64,000 nt of DNA. Source: Salmo trutta (taxonomy: Eukaryota > Chordata > Actinopteri > Salmoniformes > Salmonidae). The stretch spans positions 188,501 through 252,500 of the forward strand of contig NW_021823445.1 in NCBI RefSeq assembly GCF_901001165.1. Direction: 5' to 3'. Each line of letters opens with the position of its first letter. Position 1 is the first letter of the stretch. The notes under the pieces were generated by a model. It made no database searches, was not told the DNA's origin, and saw nothing but the letters and a program-made list of their open reading frames with translations. The position numbers were made by a program, and so were the translations under genes. Positions 52,497 to 64,000 of this stretch are shown one piece after another.

Positions 52497-53297
52497 ACTG
52501 ATGGAACAGTAATAGACCTCTTACTGATGGAACAGTCATAGACCTCTCTTACTGATGGAACAGTAATAGACCTCTTACTGATGGAACAGTAATAGACCTC
52601 TCTTACTGATGGAACAGTCATAGACCTCTTACTGATGGAACAGTCATAGACCTCTTACTGATGGAACAGTAATAGACCTTTCTTACTGATGGAACAGTCA
52701 TAGACCTCTTACTGATGGAACAGTAAGATACCTCTTACTGATGGAACAGTCATAGACCTCTCTTACTGATGGAACAGTCATAGACCTCTCTTACTGATGG
52801 AACAGTCATAGACCTTTCTTACTGATGGAACAGTAATCGACCTTTCTTACTGATGGAACAGTCATAGACCTCTTACTGATGGAACAGTCATAGACCTCTT
52901 ACTGATGGAACAGTCATAGACCTCTTACTGATGGAACAGTCATAGACCTTTCTTACTGATGGAACAGTAATAGACCTTTCTTACTGATGGAACAGTCATA
53001 GACCTCTTACTGATGGAACAGTCATAGACCTCTTACTGATGGAACAGTCATAGACCTCTTACTGATGGAACAGTCATAGACCTCTTACTGATGGAACAGT
53101 CATAGACCTCTTACTGATGGAACAGTCATAGACCTTTCTTACTGATGGAACAGTAATAGACCTTTCTTACTGATGGAACAGTCATAGACCTCTTACTGAT
53201 GGAACAGTCATAGACCTCTCTTACTGATGGAACAGTCATAGACCTCTTACTGATGGAACAGTAATAGACCTCTTACTGATGGAACAGTCATAGACTT
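52497..53297. repeat. 26/28-bp minisatellite, right block
   Basis: Same unit and variants as 47396-48206, about 30 copies, ending in a degraded unit at 53297. The two blocks were one array before the LINE inserted. Confidence 0.95.
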
Positions 53298-53777
53298 TTT
53301 AGTCTATCTTCTCACCAAAGTAAAAGTATTGTAAACAATTATGAATACAAATATAATCAATAGAAAAAAGTCAGAGTATTAATTATTGTATAGACTTTTA
53401 TTTATGAACATAAATAGTAGAGAAACTACAAGAACATATATTTAAATACATCTGCATTAACAGTTTGTAATAATAATAATATAATTGATTTTGTATTAAT
53501 GACAATTCATCCATTATATCTTCTGAACAAGGAAGAGGCCTTGTGGTTATTTGTATTCTTCTTGTTCTATTTGTAATGTTCATTGTTCTTCCTGTCTGTG
53601 AGAAAATGTTTGTACTCAGGGCACCATTGGGAATGAGACCCTGGTCTCATTTGGGCTACCCTGAATAAATTCAAGTTAAATCAAAATAAATAAAATCAGG
53701 ATGAGTTGTAATGTTCTCTGTTGATGCATCTGTCTTCCTCCTTTGACATGTGACACGTTTTCATGATCAGGATCATA
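53298..53777 (+). other. AT-rich interval with a retroposon-like tail
   Basis: No gene. 53615-53690 contains GGGAATGAGACCCTGGTCTC and CTGAATAAATTCAAG, resembling a fish LINE 3' end; no coding remnant upstream. Confidence 0.4.
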
Positions 53778-54318
53778 GTCAGTAATGTAGTCAGTAATGT
53801 AGTCAGTCATGTAGTCAGTGATTTAGTCCGTCATGTAGTCAGTCATGTAGTCAGTCATGTAGTCCGTCATGTAGTCAGTCATGTAGTCAGTAATGTAGTC
53901 CGTCATGTAGTCAGTCATGTAGTCAGTCATGTAGTCAGTGATGTGGTCAGTAATGTAGTCAGTAATGTAGTCAGTGATTTAGTCAGTAATGTAGTCAGTA
54001 ATGTAGTCAGTAAGGTAGTCAGGGATTTAGTCAGTAATGTAGTCAGTAATGTAGTCAGTGATTTAGTCAGTCATGTAGTCAGTAATGTAGTCAGTAGTCA
54101 GTCATGTAGTCAGTGATTTAGTCAGTCATGTAGTCAGTAATGTAGTCAGTAATGTAGTCAGTGATTTAGTCAGTAATGTAGTCAGTAATGTAGTCAGTGA
54201 TTTAGTCAGTCATGTAGTCAGTAATGTAGTCAGTAATGTAGTCAGTGATTTAGTCAGTATGTAGTCAGTGATTTAGTCAGTAATGTGGTCTGTAATGTAG
54301 TCAGTAATGTAGTCAGTA
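53778..54318. repeat. 12-bp minisatellite
   Basis: About 45 units of GTAGTCAGTAAT with variants GTAGTCAGTCAT and TTAGTCAGTGAT. The period is a multiple of 3, so it gives a long artificial frame (VVSNVVSHVVSDLVR). Confidence 0.95.
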
Positions 54319-54804
54319 ATGCACAGTAGTCCAATTGAGAGAGCAAAACAAACGCATGTGGTTTCAATGTACAGGTACATTATCAGTTAAGAGTTCAATC
54401 ATGTTCTATTGGAACACCTACGTAGATCTCCATGGATGACTGGGTCAGTTTAGGACAATGATATATGCAACACAGTAGTATTTCACTGTTGTCTCAGTTT
54501 AGACCTGGATGGACAAAGTCTGTCTCTGTTTCATCGATGCTCCATGATAATGCTCTATGATACTTCATATCAGAGACTGTCCAGTGTTATCTGTCCAAGG
54601 TTAAAGGTCATGGGTTGGCTGGGGGACGAGGTCACTAATCTGTTTCAGATGGTTTTAGTCCTGTTTCAGGTTATTTTACTCCTGAGGTTCATAGGACCTT
54701 AGTTTCTCCTTCAGATTTTCAGGAATGTCTTCCACGTTCCCTGGAAGGTATGACCTCATTACTATCATATTATATCATGTGTATCATGTTTAGTATAGTA
54801 GTAT
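54319..54804. other. No gene seen
   Basis: Apparently single-copy sequence with no credible ORF, exon or repeat. Confidence 0.5.
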
Positions 54805-55095
54805 ACAATGAATTCAAAAAGTATTCAGACCCCTTGGCTTTTTCCACATTGAAATTTACGTTACAGCCTTATTCGAAATATATTACATTATTTGTTTTCC
54901 TCATCAATCTACACACTATACACAATAGTGACAAAATGAATACAGGTTTTTATAAATGTGTTCAAATGTATAAAAAATAAAAAAATAAAATACCTTATTT
55001 ACATAAGTATTCAGTTCCTTTGCTATTAGACTCGAAATTGAGCTCAGGTGCATCCTGTTTCCATTGATCATCCTTGAGATGTTTCTACATGATTA

Positions 55096-55291
55096 TTTAT
55101 TTAACCTTTATTTAACTAGGCAAGTCAGTTAAGAACAAATTCTTATTTTCAATGACGGCCTAGGAACAGTGGGTTAACTGCCTTGTTCAGGGGCAAAATA
55201 ACAGATTTGTACCTTGTCAGCTCAGGGACTTGAACTTGTAACCTTTCGGTTACTAGTCCAACACTCTAACCACTAGGCTACCCTGCCGGTG
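55096..55291 (-). mobile_element. HpaI-type SINE (tRNA-derived)
   Basis: On the minus strand: tRNA-like head with box A (GGTAGCCTAGTGGTTAGAGT) and box B (AAGTTCAAGTCCC), a unique middle, and tail TTGTTCTTAACTGACTTGCC, TAGTTAAATAAAGGTTAAAT. Flanked by GATTA on both sides (55091-55095, 55292-55296), a possible target duplication. Pol III-transcribed and mobilised by a LINE with a matching tail. Confidence 0.9.
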
Positions 55292-55405
55292 GATTAGACT
55301 ACACCTGTGGTCAATTCAATTGATTGGACATGATTTGGAAAAGCACACACCTGTCTATATAAGGTTCCAAAGTTGACGGTACATGTCAGAGTGAAAACCA
55401 ACCCA

Positions 55406-56330
55406 TGAGGTTGAAGGAAATGTCCGTAGAGCTCGGAGACAGGATTGTGTCGAGGCACAGATCTGGGGAAGGATACCAACACATTTCTGCAGCATTGAAG
55501 GTCCCCAAGAACACAGTGGCCTCCATTATTCTTGAATAGAAGAAGTTTGGAACCACCAAGACTCTTCCTAGAGCCGTCCGTGTGGCCAAACTGAGCAATC
55601 GGGGGAGAGGGGCCTTGGTCAGGGAGGTGACCAAGAACCCGACAGAGCTCTAGAGTTCCTCTGTGGAGATGGGAGAACCTTCCAGAAGGACAACCATCTC
55701 TGCAGCACTCCACCAATCAGGCCATTATTGTAGTGGCCAGACGAAAACCACTCCCCAGTAAAAGGCACATGACAGCCCGCTTGGAGTTTGCCAAAAGGCA
55801 CCTAAAGGCTCTGACCATGAGAAACAAGATTCTCTGGTCTGATGAAACCAAGATTGAACTCTTTGGCCTGAATGCCAAGCGTCAGGTCTTAAGGAAACCT
55901 GGTACCATCCTACGGTGAAGCAGGGTGGTGGCAGCATCAAGCTGTGGGGATGTTTTTCAGCGGCGGGACTGGGAGCCTAGTCAGGATCAGGGCAAAGATG
56001 AACGGAGCAAAGTACAGAGAGATCCTTGATAAAAACCTGCTCCAGAGCGCTCATGACCTCAGACTTGGGCGAAAGTTCACCTTCCCACAGGACAATGACC
56101 CTAAACCCACAGCCAAGGCAATGCAGGAGTGGTTTCATCTTTGAATGTCCTTGAGAGGCCCAGCCAGAGCTTGAACCCGATCGAACAGCTCTAGAGAGAC
56201 CTGAAAATAGCTGTGCAGCGTTGCTCCACATCCAACCTGACAGAGCTTGAGTGGATCTACAGAGATGGAATGGGAGAAACTCCCCAAATACAGGTGTGTC
56301 AAGCTTGTAGCGTCATACCCAAGAAGACTC
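55406..56330 (+). pseudogene. Tc1-like transposase remnant (third family)
   Basis: Reads MRLKEMSVELGDRIVSRHRS, GEGYQHISAALKVPKNTVAS (first HTH), then a stop in the hinge, TTKTLPRAVRVAKLSNRGRG, and RNKILWSDETKIELFGLNAK (first catalytic Asp) at 55800-55890. KQGGGSIKLWGCFSA follows at 55919, FPQDNDPKPTAKAMQEWFH (second Asp) at 56085-56140, and a degraded third motif. Many stops and frameshifts. Members of this family act at TA sites; this copy is dead. Confidence 0.9.
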
Positions 56331-56574
56331 GAGGCTGTAATCCCTGCCAAAGGTGCTTCAACAAAGTACTGAGTGAAGGGTCTGAATACTTGTGTAAATG
56401 TGATTTTTGTTATTTCTGTGATTTCTAAATTCCTGTTTTTGCTTTGTCATTATGGGGTATTGTGTGTAGATTGATGAGAAAAAAACCAACAATTTAATAC
56501 ATTTTAGAATAAGGCTGTAACGTAACAAAATGTGGAAAAAAGTCAAGGTGTCTGAATACTTTCCCAATGCACTG

Positions 56575-58070
56575 TACAACCTTTCATACATTTGCAACAT
56601 GCTAGCAAACTTCCAACACCATGTTCTTCCAAAAACAATATCATTAATTTAATCATTTTGAATAAATAATATACATGTTTGATTTATCTAGCTGTTTTTA
56701 ATCTCCTCCACAACAATCTTCCTCAATGCCTTTACAAAACACTTACAGAAACCATCGATATTTTATTTACCATTTAGCTGTTAAGATGTGATGTGATCTT
56801 TTCTTTCCGGATGTTGTTTCTGGATGGAATCTGAAGAACAAGACAGAGCAAAAACAAACATTATTCCAGTGTAGTTACATACATGAAGGGACGTCGCGTG
56901 CGCCATCCGTATGGTTAGTGAGAAAGTCCATGTTGCAAATGTACCCTCCCTTACTAGACGTCCGACCACGTCCGATAAATCCGCGGACGGCGTCGGGCCG
57001 CTCACGGGGGCCGGATCTTCCAGGAAGTCATCGAACGGAGTCTCTCGGACCTTCGGTTTCCGTTTAATTAAATTTTCAAATTTTGGTCATTTCCTTGCAG
57101 TCCCGGATTATTCCACGAGAGGGCGTATGGAATCATATTGCAAATGTAACATATATCACCAATCGCGACACGGCTTTTTCTCCTAAACGGAAGATAATTC
57201 GAAGACGAAACTCGGTCTGCGTGGGTTTGGCATAATGGGCAGTTGGCCCCGAACAGGATGGAGTCGAGGCCTCGACGCTTTTCGAGTTAAGGCTATTTTT
57301 CTGGGATTGAAAGTCAAACAGGAAAATAGAGTGCTGATTTGACCGCTTCACATCAAACTACATGAGCCTACGGTGTCAGGAGATAAGGAACCATGCATTT
57401 ACCAATGTTCATTTCAGAGAAATTGTACAATGACACATTGGTGATATTCAACAACAAGAGGTTTTTTTTTCAAAAAAGTTACATATCCAGTTGCAGCGTG
57501 TTCAGATGAGTCCGTTAAGGCAGGTTTCGGAGCTCTGCGAGATTTCTGTGATTTTCTGTGATTTTCTGAAACAACACACACTTGTTCAACCCTCTGTAAA
57601 TAAGTCAGTTCTTAAGAGAAACACTTAAAACTCAATATTCTATAAGAGCCTAACGTTCAGATTCCTGTGTCAACCAGAAATGCCTTATAATGGTGTCATA
57701 GGGGCTGTTTTGAAGGGTTAAAAAGGTCAGATCTTTCCACAACTTCATATGTGTGACTAGGCAACCCTCATGAACTGTAAATCAGTCATTTATCCCATCA
57801 GGTGTCAAAGAAAAGCTCTCTCAAACACACACACAGCAAGGACGGAGTGACACAGTGCGGTGCTTAAAGACACAAAGAGCCTGCAATGGCATTACCATTA
57901 TCTCTAGGCTGAGACGAGTTCAATGAGATGCCCCGCTTGACCGTAGCTTGCTCGGTATGAGCGCAGCGACCGTGAGAAAACTAGGCCCAAAATGAGGCCT
58001 GCACCAATATGTCAAGTGCTTATGGGTGACAGTGAGAGAACCATTAGGGTTAGAAGCACAATTCAACCTC
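56575..58070. other. No gene seen; outlying satellite sequence
   Basis: No credible gene. 57129-57150 (AATCATATTGCAAATGTAAC) belongs to the satellite family at 59326-62585. 57540-57570 has a short GATTTTCTGT repeat. Confidence 0.5.
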
Positions 58071-58620
58071 AGGAGCGTTCCTGAGGTCCTCCCGATCTGT
58101 GCAAGCCTAACCTTGACCCTGTGGCATTAACCCTTCACAGTGAAAAGAAGGTGTTTAGATCAAACTGTGTGCAATGACTTCTCTCCCCATAGGAATACAT
58201 TGACAATTCTCCTAAATTCAACCTGAAGTCTATGTGGGTTATGAATGCCTTATGAACCTGTCTTCTATAACAATCCATCAGGCTACTGGCAACCTGCAGG
58301 CAACCTGCAGGCAACCTGCAGATAGTGAAAATCACGCAACTCAACCATCTGTCATTCAGTCAATTCTTAAGGTAGAGACTTCATATTCAGGATTCTGTTT
58401 ATGTCTACCCCAAAGACAACGTGTGTGAAGCAAGAGCTTCCTGTGACAACCGGAAGTTGTTAAAAACAGCAAAGAGCTATTGTCATATGGTCAACCTGCA
58501 TATAGTGAAAATCACGCAACTCAACCCTATGTCATCCAGCCAATTCTTTAGGTAGAGACTTCATATTGAGGATTCTGTATATGCCTACCCCAAAGACAAC
58601 GTGTGTCTATTCTTTTTGCA
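58071..58620 (+). repeat. Left copy of the satellite flank and 177-bp repeat
   Basis: 58071-58260 (AGGAGCGTTCCTGAGGTCCT onward) recurs at 62585-62780. It is followed by three GCAACCTGCAG units (58290-58321) and about one and a half units of the 176-179-bp repeat found at 62890-64000. Confidence 0.85.
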
Positions 58621-59325
58621 AAAAAAACAAAAACACACACACACAATTTGGCCATAGGGACATAGTGTGGGGCTTAGAGTCTTATACCGCCTTCAATAGT
58701 TACTTTCGTTCAAACGATTCAAGAACCGTCAGACCTAGAGCTCCGAAACTTTAGAAACCTGTTCTAGAGCTCAAGTCGATAGTGCACGGTGATTAATGGG
58801 ACTCTAGAAGGTTCTCTGACCGAGAAACCTCCTCGTACATTTGCAATATTTTCAATTCATTTTGAATATCACGGACATGGCGACATGTAGAAATGTCCCA
58901 GAGTCGCAAGACTAGGTGCATTGAAACCGCCTCGGCCCATAGAGACGGACCCCAATGTCTCTGTCCGATAGCTCATTCAGGGACCCCGTAGTAACGCCCT
59001 GAAAAAGTGGATTTTCAGCACCAATTAAGGCCATTGCTCGGGCACCGAATGACCTATCGAGCCGAAACTTGGGATTCGGGGTCGCCTTACATAGGCCTAC
59101 ACATAATGTCAGAGCTGGACCCGCAGCTATAACGTAACTATGTGTTGTATGTTTTTTTATGGTTAAAATTGAAAGCACTGTGAATTATGGGCCTTCTCTG
59201 ACATATGTGATAGTTGGCTTCTATACGAGTTGGAAAAAGTGGATTTTGTGTCAGATGCTATCAGTTTGGTGTCAGAATGACATCTAATTGACCGATGGAC
59301 GCTGACTGCTGTGTGACGAGCAATG
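58621..59325. other. No gene seen
   Basis: Moderately GC-rich sequence with no gene I can support. No tandem period visible; lies directly left of the satellite. Confidence 0.5.
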
Positions 59326-62300
59326 GAGAGGAACCACAGTCACTGCCCGGCCATCCCGAGTTCATCGGGCCAGTCAATTATGCATTTCTGCAGTATTTTT
59401 GAGCATGCCTAAATTTGTGATGCTAAATGCCCATTAAATCATATTGCAAACGTAACGCGCTATACTGCAAATGTAACGTGCGTTTGCAATATGATTCAAA
59501 AGCAGAAAATATCACCAAAGTTGACATGATGAAATCAACACAATGAGCGACAGAGAGGAACCACAGTCACTGCCCGGCCATCCCGAGTTCATCGGGCCAG
59601 TCAATTATGCATTTCTGCAGTATTTTTTAGCATGCCTAAATTTGTGATGCTAAATGCCCATTAAATCATATTGCAAACGTAACGCGCTATATTGCAAATG
59701 TAACGTGCGTTTGCAATATGATTCAAAAGCAGAAAATATCACCAAAGTTGACATGATGAAATCAACACAATGAGCGACAGAGAGGAACCACAGTCACTGC
59801 CCGGCCATCCCGAGTTCATCAGGCCAGTCAATTATGCATTTCTGCAGTGTTTTTGAGCATGCCTAAATTTGTGATGCTAAATGCCAGTTAAATCATATTG
59901 CAAACGTAACGCTCTATATTGCAAACGTAACGTGCGTTTGCAATATGATTCAACAGCAAAAAATATCACCAAAGTTGACATGATGAAATCAACACAATGA
60001 GCGACAGAGAGGAACTACAGTCACTGCCCGGCCATCCCCAGTTCATCGGGACAGTAGATTATGCATTTCTGCAGTGTTTTTGAGCATGCCAAATTCGTGA
60101 TGTTGAGATCCATTGAAACATATTGCAAATGCGCATCAGTGCACATGGTGACCCGAAATGGGTTACCAGGAGTAATTTTTTAGAAGTGTTTTAAATGCCT
60201 TTAGAGGGTGCAAGGGGTGCACGGTTGGGTAGGGAGCACCTTCCATCAGTGCCCATCCAGTATGGGGCGCCCCTAGTCATTTTGGACATTTTTCAAAAAA
60301 ATTGCTAAAAAACGACAATCCCACTTCTCTCATGTCACCATCAAGCCATGGAGAGGAACCACAGTCACTGCCCGGCCATCCCCAGTTCATCAGGACAGTC
60401 AATTTTGCATATCTTTAGTGTTTTTGAGCATGCCAAATTCGTGATGTTGAGGCCCATTGAATCATATTGCAAATGCGCATCAGTGCACATGGTGACCCGA
60501 AATGGGTTACCAGGAGTAATTTTTTAGAATGGTTTTAAATGCCTTTAGGGTGGTGCAAGGGGTGCACGGTTGGGTAGGGAGCACCTTCCATCAGTGCCCA
60601 TCCAGTATAAGGCGCCCCTAGTCATTTTGGACATTTTTCAAAAAATCGCTAAAAATCGACAGTCCCACTTCTCTCATGTCACCATCAAGTCATGGAGAGG
60701 AACCACAGTCACTGCCCGGCCATCCCCAGTTCATCGGGACAGTCAATTTTGCATATCTTTAGTGTTTTTGAGCATGCCAAATTCGTGATGTTGAGGCCCA
60801 TTGAATCATATTGCAAATGCGCATCAGTGCACATGGTGACCCGAAATGGGTTACCAGGAGTAATTTTTTACAAGGGTTTTAAATGCCTTTAGAGGGTGCA
60901 AGGGGTGCACGGTTGGGTAGGGAGCACCTTCCATCAGTGCCCATCCAGTATGGGGCGCCCCTAGTCATTTTGGACATTTTTCAAAAAAATTGCTAAAAAA
61001 CGACAATCCCACTTCTCTCATGTCACCATCAAGCCATGGAGAGGAACCACAGTCACTGCCCGGCCATCACCAGTTCATCGGGACAGTTAATTTTGCATTT
61101 CTGCAGTGTTTTTAAGCATGCCAAATTCGTGATGTTGAGGCCCATTGAATCATATTGCAAATGCGCATCAGTGCACATGGTGACCCGAAATGGGTTACCA
61201 GGAGTAATTTTTTAGAAGGGTTTTAAATGCCTTTAGGGTGGTGCAAGGGGTGCACGGTTGGGTAGTGAGCACCTTCCATCAGTGCCCATCCAGTATGGGG
61301 CGCCCCTAGTCATTTTGGACATTTTTCAAAAAAATTGCTAAAAAACGACAATCCCACTTCTCTCATGTCACCATCAAGCCATGGAGAGGAACCACAGTCA
61401 CTGCCCGGCCATCACCAGTTCATCGGGACAGTTAATTTTGCATTTCTGCAGTGTTTTTGAGCATGCCAAATTCGTGATGTTGAGGCCCATTGAATCATAT
61501 TGCAAATGCGCATCAGTGCACATGGTGACCCGAAATGGGTTACCAGGAGTAATTTTTTAGAAGGGTTTTAAATGCCTTTAGGGTGGTGCAAGGGGTCCAC
61601 GGTTGGGTAGGGAGCACCTTCCATCAGTGCCCATCCAGTATGGGGCGCACCTAGTCATTTTGGACATTTTTCAAAAAATCACTAAAAAACTCACCATCAA
61701 GCCATGGAGAGGAACCACAGTCACTGCACGGCCATCCCCAGTTCATCGGGACAGTCAATTATGCATTTCTGCAGTATTTTTGAGCATGCAAAATTTGTGA
61801 TGCTAAATGCCCATTGAATCATATTGCAAACGTAACACGCAATATTGCAAATGTAACGCGCATTTGCAACATGATTCAACAGCAAAAAATATCACCAAAG
61901 TTGACATGATGAAATCAACACAACGAGCGATGGAGAGGAACCACAGTCACTGCACGGCCATCCCCAGTTCATCGGGACAGTCAATTATGCATTTCTGCAG
62001 TGGTTTTGAGCATGCCAAAGTTGTGATGCTAAATGCCCATTGAATCATATTGCAAATGCGCATCCGTGTATTTGTAATATGATTCAATAGCAAAAAATAT
62101 CACCAAAGTTGACATGATGAAATCAACACAACGAGCGATGGAGAGGAACCACAGTCACTGCACGGCCATCCCCAGTTCATCGGGACAGTCAATTATGCAT
62201 TTCTGCAGTGGTTTTGAGCATGCCACATTTGTGATGCTAAATGCCCATTGAATCATATTGCAAACGTAACATGGAATATTGCAAATGTAACGCGCATTTG

Positions 62301-62584
62301 CAACATGATTCAACAGCAAAAAATATCACCAAAGTTGACATGATGAAATCAACACAACGAGCGATGGAGAGGAACCACAGTCACTGCACGGCCATCCCCA
62401 GTTCATCGGGACAGTCAATTATGCATTTCTGCAGTGGTTTTGAGCATGCCAAAGTTGTGATGCTAAATCCCAATTGAATCATATTGCAAATGCGCATCCG
62501 TGTATTTGCAATATGATTCTACAGCAAAAAATATCACCAAAGGTGACATGATGAAATCAACACAACGAACGATGGAGAGGAACC
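59326..62584 (+). repeat. Satellite with blocks of 227-, 344- and 226+208-bp units
   Basis: Every unit begins GAGAGGAACCACAGTCACTG. Starts: 59326, 59553, 59780 (227-bp units), 60007, 60351, 60695, 61039, 61384 (344/345 bp, last 323), 61707, 61933, 62141, 62367, 62575 (226, 208, 226, 208). The long unit is the short one with an insert containing GTGACCCGAAATGGGTTACC and GTGCACGGTTGGGTAGGGAG. Short units carry the inverted pair AATCATATTGCAAACG and CGTTTGCAATATGATT. Frames repeated in the array are by-products of the period. Confidence 0.9.
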
Positions 62585-64000
62585 AGGAGCGTTCCTGAGG
62601 TCCTCCCGATCTGTGCAAGCCAACCTTGACCCTGTGGCATTAACCCTTCACAGTGAAAAGAAGGTGTTTAGATCAAACTGTGTGCAATGACTTCTCTCCC
62701 CATAGGAACACATAGACTATTCTCCAAAATTCAACCTGAAGTCTATGTGGGTTATGAATGCCTTATGAACCTGTCTTCTACAACAATCCATCATGCTACT
62801 GTGAGGTCTACCTGTGTCGATTCTAAGGTTCCTGTGACAACTGGAAGTGGTTAAAAACACCCAAGAGCTATCGTCATATAACCTGCACATAGTGAAAATC
62901 ACGCAACTCAACCATCTGTTACTCAGTCAATTCTTAAGGTAGAGACTTCTTATTCAGGATTCTGTTTATGTCTACCCCAAAGACAACGTGTGTGAAGCAA
63001 GAGCTTCCTGTGACAACCGGAAGTGGTTGAAATCACCCAAGAGCTATTGTCATATTACGTGCGCATAGTGAAAATCACGCAACTCAACCATCTGTTTCTC
63101 AGTCAATTCTTAAGGTAGAGACTTCTTATTCAGGATTCTGTTTATGTCTACCCCAAAGACAACGTGTGTTGAGTAAGAACTTCCTGTGACAAAGGGAAGT
63201 GGTTAAAACAGCCTAGAGCTATTGTCATATGGTCAACCTGCATATAGTGAAAATCACGCAACTCAACCATCTGTTACTCAGTCAATTCTTAAGGTAGAGA
63301 CTTCTTATTCAGGATTCTGTTTATGTCTACCCCAAAGACAACGTGTGTCAAGCAAGAGCTTCCTATGACAACCGGAAGTGGTTAAAATCACCCAAGAGCT
63401 ATTGTCATATTACGTGCGCATAGTGAAAATCACGCAACTCAACCATCTGTTTCTCAGTCAATTCTTAAGGTAGAGACTTCTTATTCAGGATTCTGTTTAT
63501 GTCTACCCCAAAGACAACGTGTGTGAAGCAAGAGCTTCCTGTGACAACCGGAAGTGGTTAAAAACACCCAAGAGCTATTGTCATATTAAGTGCGCATAGT
63601 GAAAATCACGCAACTCAACCATCTGTTACTCAGTCAATTCTTAAGGTAGAGACTTCTTATTCAGGATTATGTTTATGTCTACCCCAAAGACAACGTGTGT
63701 GAAGCAAGAGCTTCCTGTGACAACCGGAAGTGGTTAAAAACACCCAAGAGCTATTGTCATATTACGTGCGCATAGTGAAAATCACGCAACTCAACCATCT
63801 GTTTCTCAGTCAATTCTTAAGGTAGAGACTTCTTATTCAGGATTCCGTTTATGTCTACCCCAAAGACAACGTGTGTGAAGCAACAGCTTCCTGTGACAAC
63901 CGGAAGTGGTTAAAAACACCCAAGAGCTATTGTCATATTGCCACCTGCAGATAGTGAAAATCACGCAACTCAACCATCTGTTACTCAGTCAATTTTTAAG
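62585..64000 (+). repeat. Right copy of the flank and 176-179-bp tandem repeat
   Basis: 62585-62780 duplicates 58071-58260. From about 62890 a tandem repeat runs to the window end, with CATCTGTTACTCAGTCAATT recurring at 62913, 63089, 63268, 63444, 63620, 63796 and 63975 (steps of 176 or 179). Units contain CTACCCCAAAGACAACGTGT and CTTCCTGTGACAACCGGAAG. The array continues beyond the window. Confidence 0.95.

Larger units (their letters stand above)
54805..56574 (+). mobile_element. Tc1-like transposon (third family) with SINE inside
   Basis: Left end ACAATGAATTCAAAAAGTAT then TCAGACCCCTTGGCTTTTTC, right end inverse GTCTGAATACTTTCCCAATG, CACTGTA. Transposase remnant at 55406-56330 and a HpaI-type SINE at 55096-55291 in the left arm. 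Confidence 0.9.

Noticed and set aside
47396..53297. Regular short direct repeats considered as a CRISPR array
   Set aside because: The 26/28-bp units are head-to-tail without unique spacers, and the DNA is vertebrate.
53763..54116. 117-codon plus-strand frame rich in VVSNVVSHVVSD
   Set aside because: Made by the 12-bp minisatellite: a period divisible by three keeps the frame open. Composition is artificial.
60570..62477. Repeated frames such as MGREHLPSVPIQY and MPIESYCKRN in the satellite
   Set aside because: The same text recurs with each satellite unit; no splice sites, promoter or family match.

Overview
The window is vertebrate nuclear DNA and almost certainly salmonid (trout, salmon, char or whitefish group). 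The evidence is the repeat content: Tc1/mariner elements with the inverted-repeat start of the salmonid elements from which Sleeping Beauty was derived (3235, 39221), a tRNA-headed HpaI-type SINE (55096-55291) sharing its 3' tail with a LINE, and several LINE 3' ends typical of salmonids. No prokaryotic feature is present. Nearly all of the 64 kb is transposable element or tandem repeat. The only host gene I can name is the 5' part of HDHD2 on the minus strand (coding exons at 25338-25238, 25013-24805, 24622-24538) with a possible CRE/ETS promoter near 26.5 kb.

Layout. 1-9.9 kb: a decayed minus LINE, then a plus LINE split by a Tc1 copy and by two opposite copies of a TTAA-flanked non-autonomous DNA transposon. 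9.9-24.5 kb: a minus LINE inside HDHD2 intron 3. It was invaded by a hAT element (22032-23530), by an endogenous retrovirus with two identical 533-bp LTRs (10389-20024), and by a diverged solo LTR of the same retrovirus family only 18 bp away (20043-20572). 24.5-26.6 kb: HDHD2 and its upstream region. 26.8-30.96 kb: a nearly intact minus LINE with one frameshift, whose first ORF carries a 2A-type NPGP motif. 30.96-33.8 kb: a LINE fragment, a solo LTR with a large internal VNTR, and a Tc1 remnant. 33.9-38.9 kb: an L2-type LINE with a good RT domain, interrupted by a third TTAA element. 39.2-46.7 kb: Tc1 copies, internally deleted mini-LINEs, an LTR-like repeat, and a TTAA element nested in a relative. 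47.4-53.3 kb: a 26/28-bp minisatellite split by a second L2-type LINE with a broken RT active site. 53.8-56.6 kb: a 12-bp minisatellite and a Tc1 carrying the SINE. 57-64 kb: an unfamiliar satellite domain with 227-, 344- and 226+208-bp blocks, flanked on both sides by related sequence including a 176-179-bp tandem repeat.

The parts do not form a pathway. They form a stratigraphy, and insertion order can be read from nesting, target-site duplications and reconstructable empty sites. The points I find most worth checking are the 2A motif in the near-intact LINE, the retrovirus (identical LTRs around a decayed, duplicated interior holding a CCA-tailed tRNA-Gly copy), the TTAA family proven by empty sites, and the block-structured satellite. 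Exon-like stretches at 39.1, 41.2 and 43.2 kb could not be assigned.
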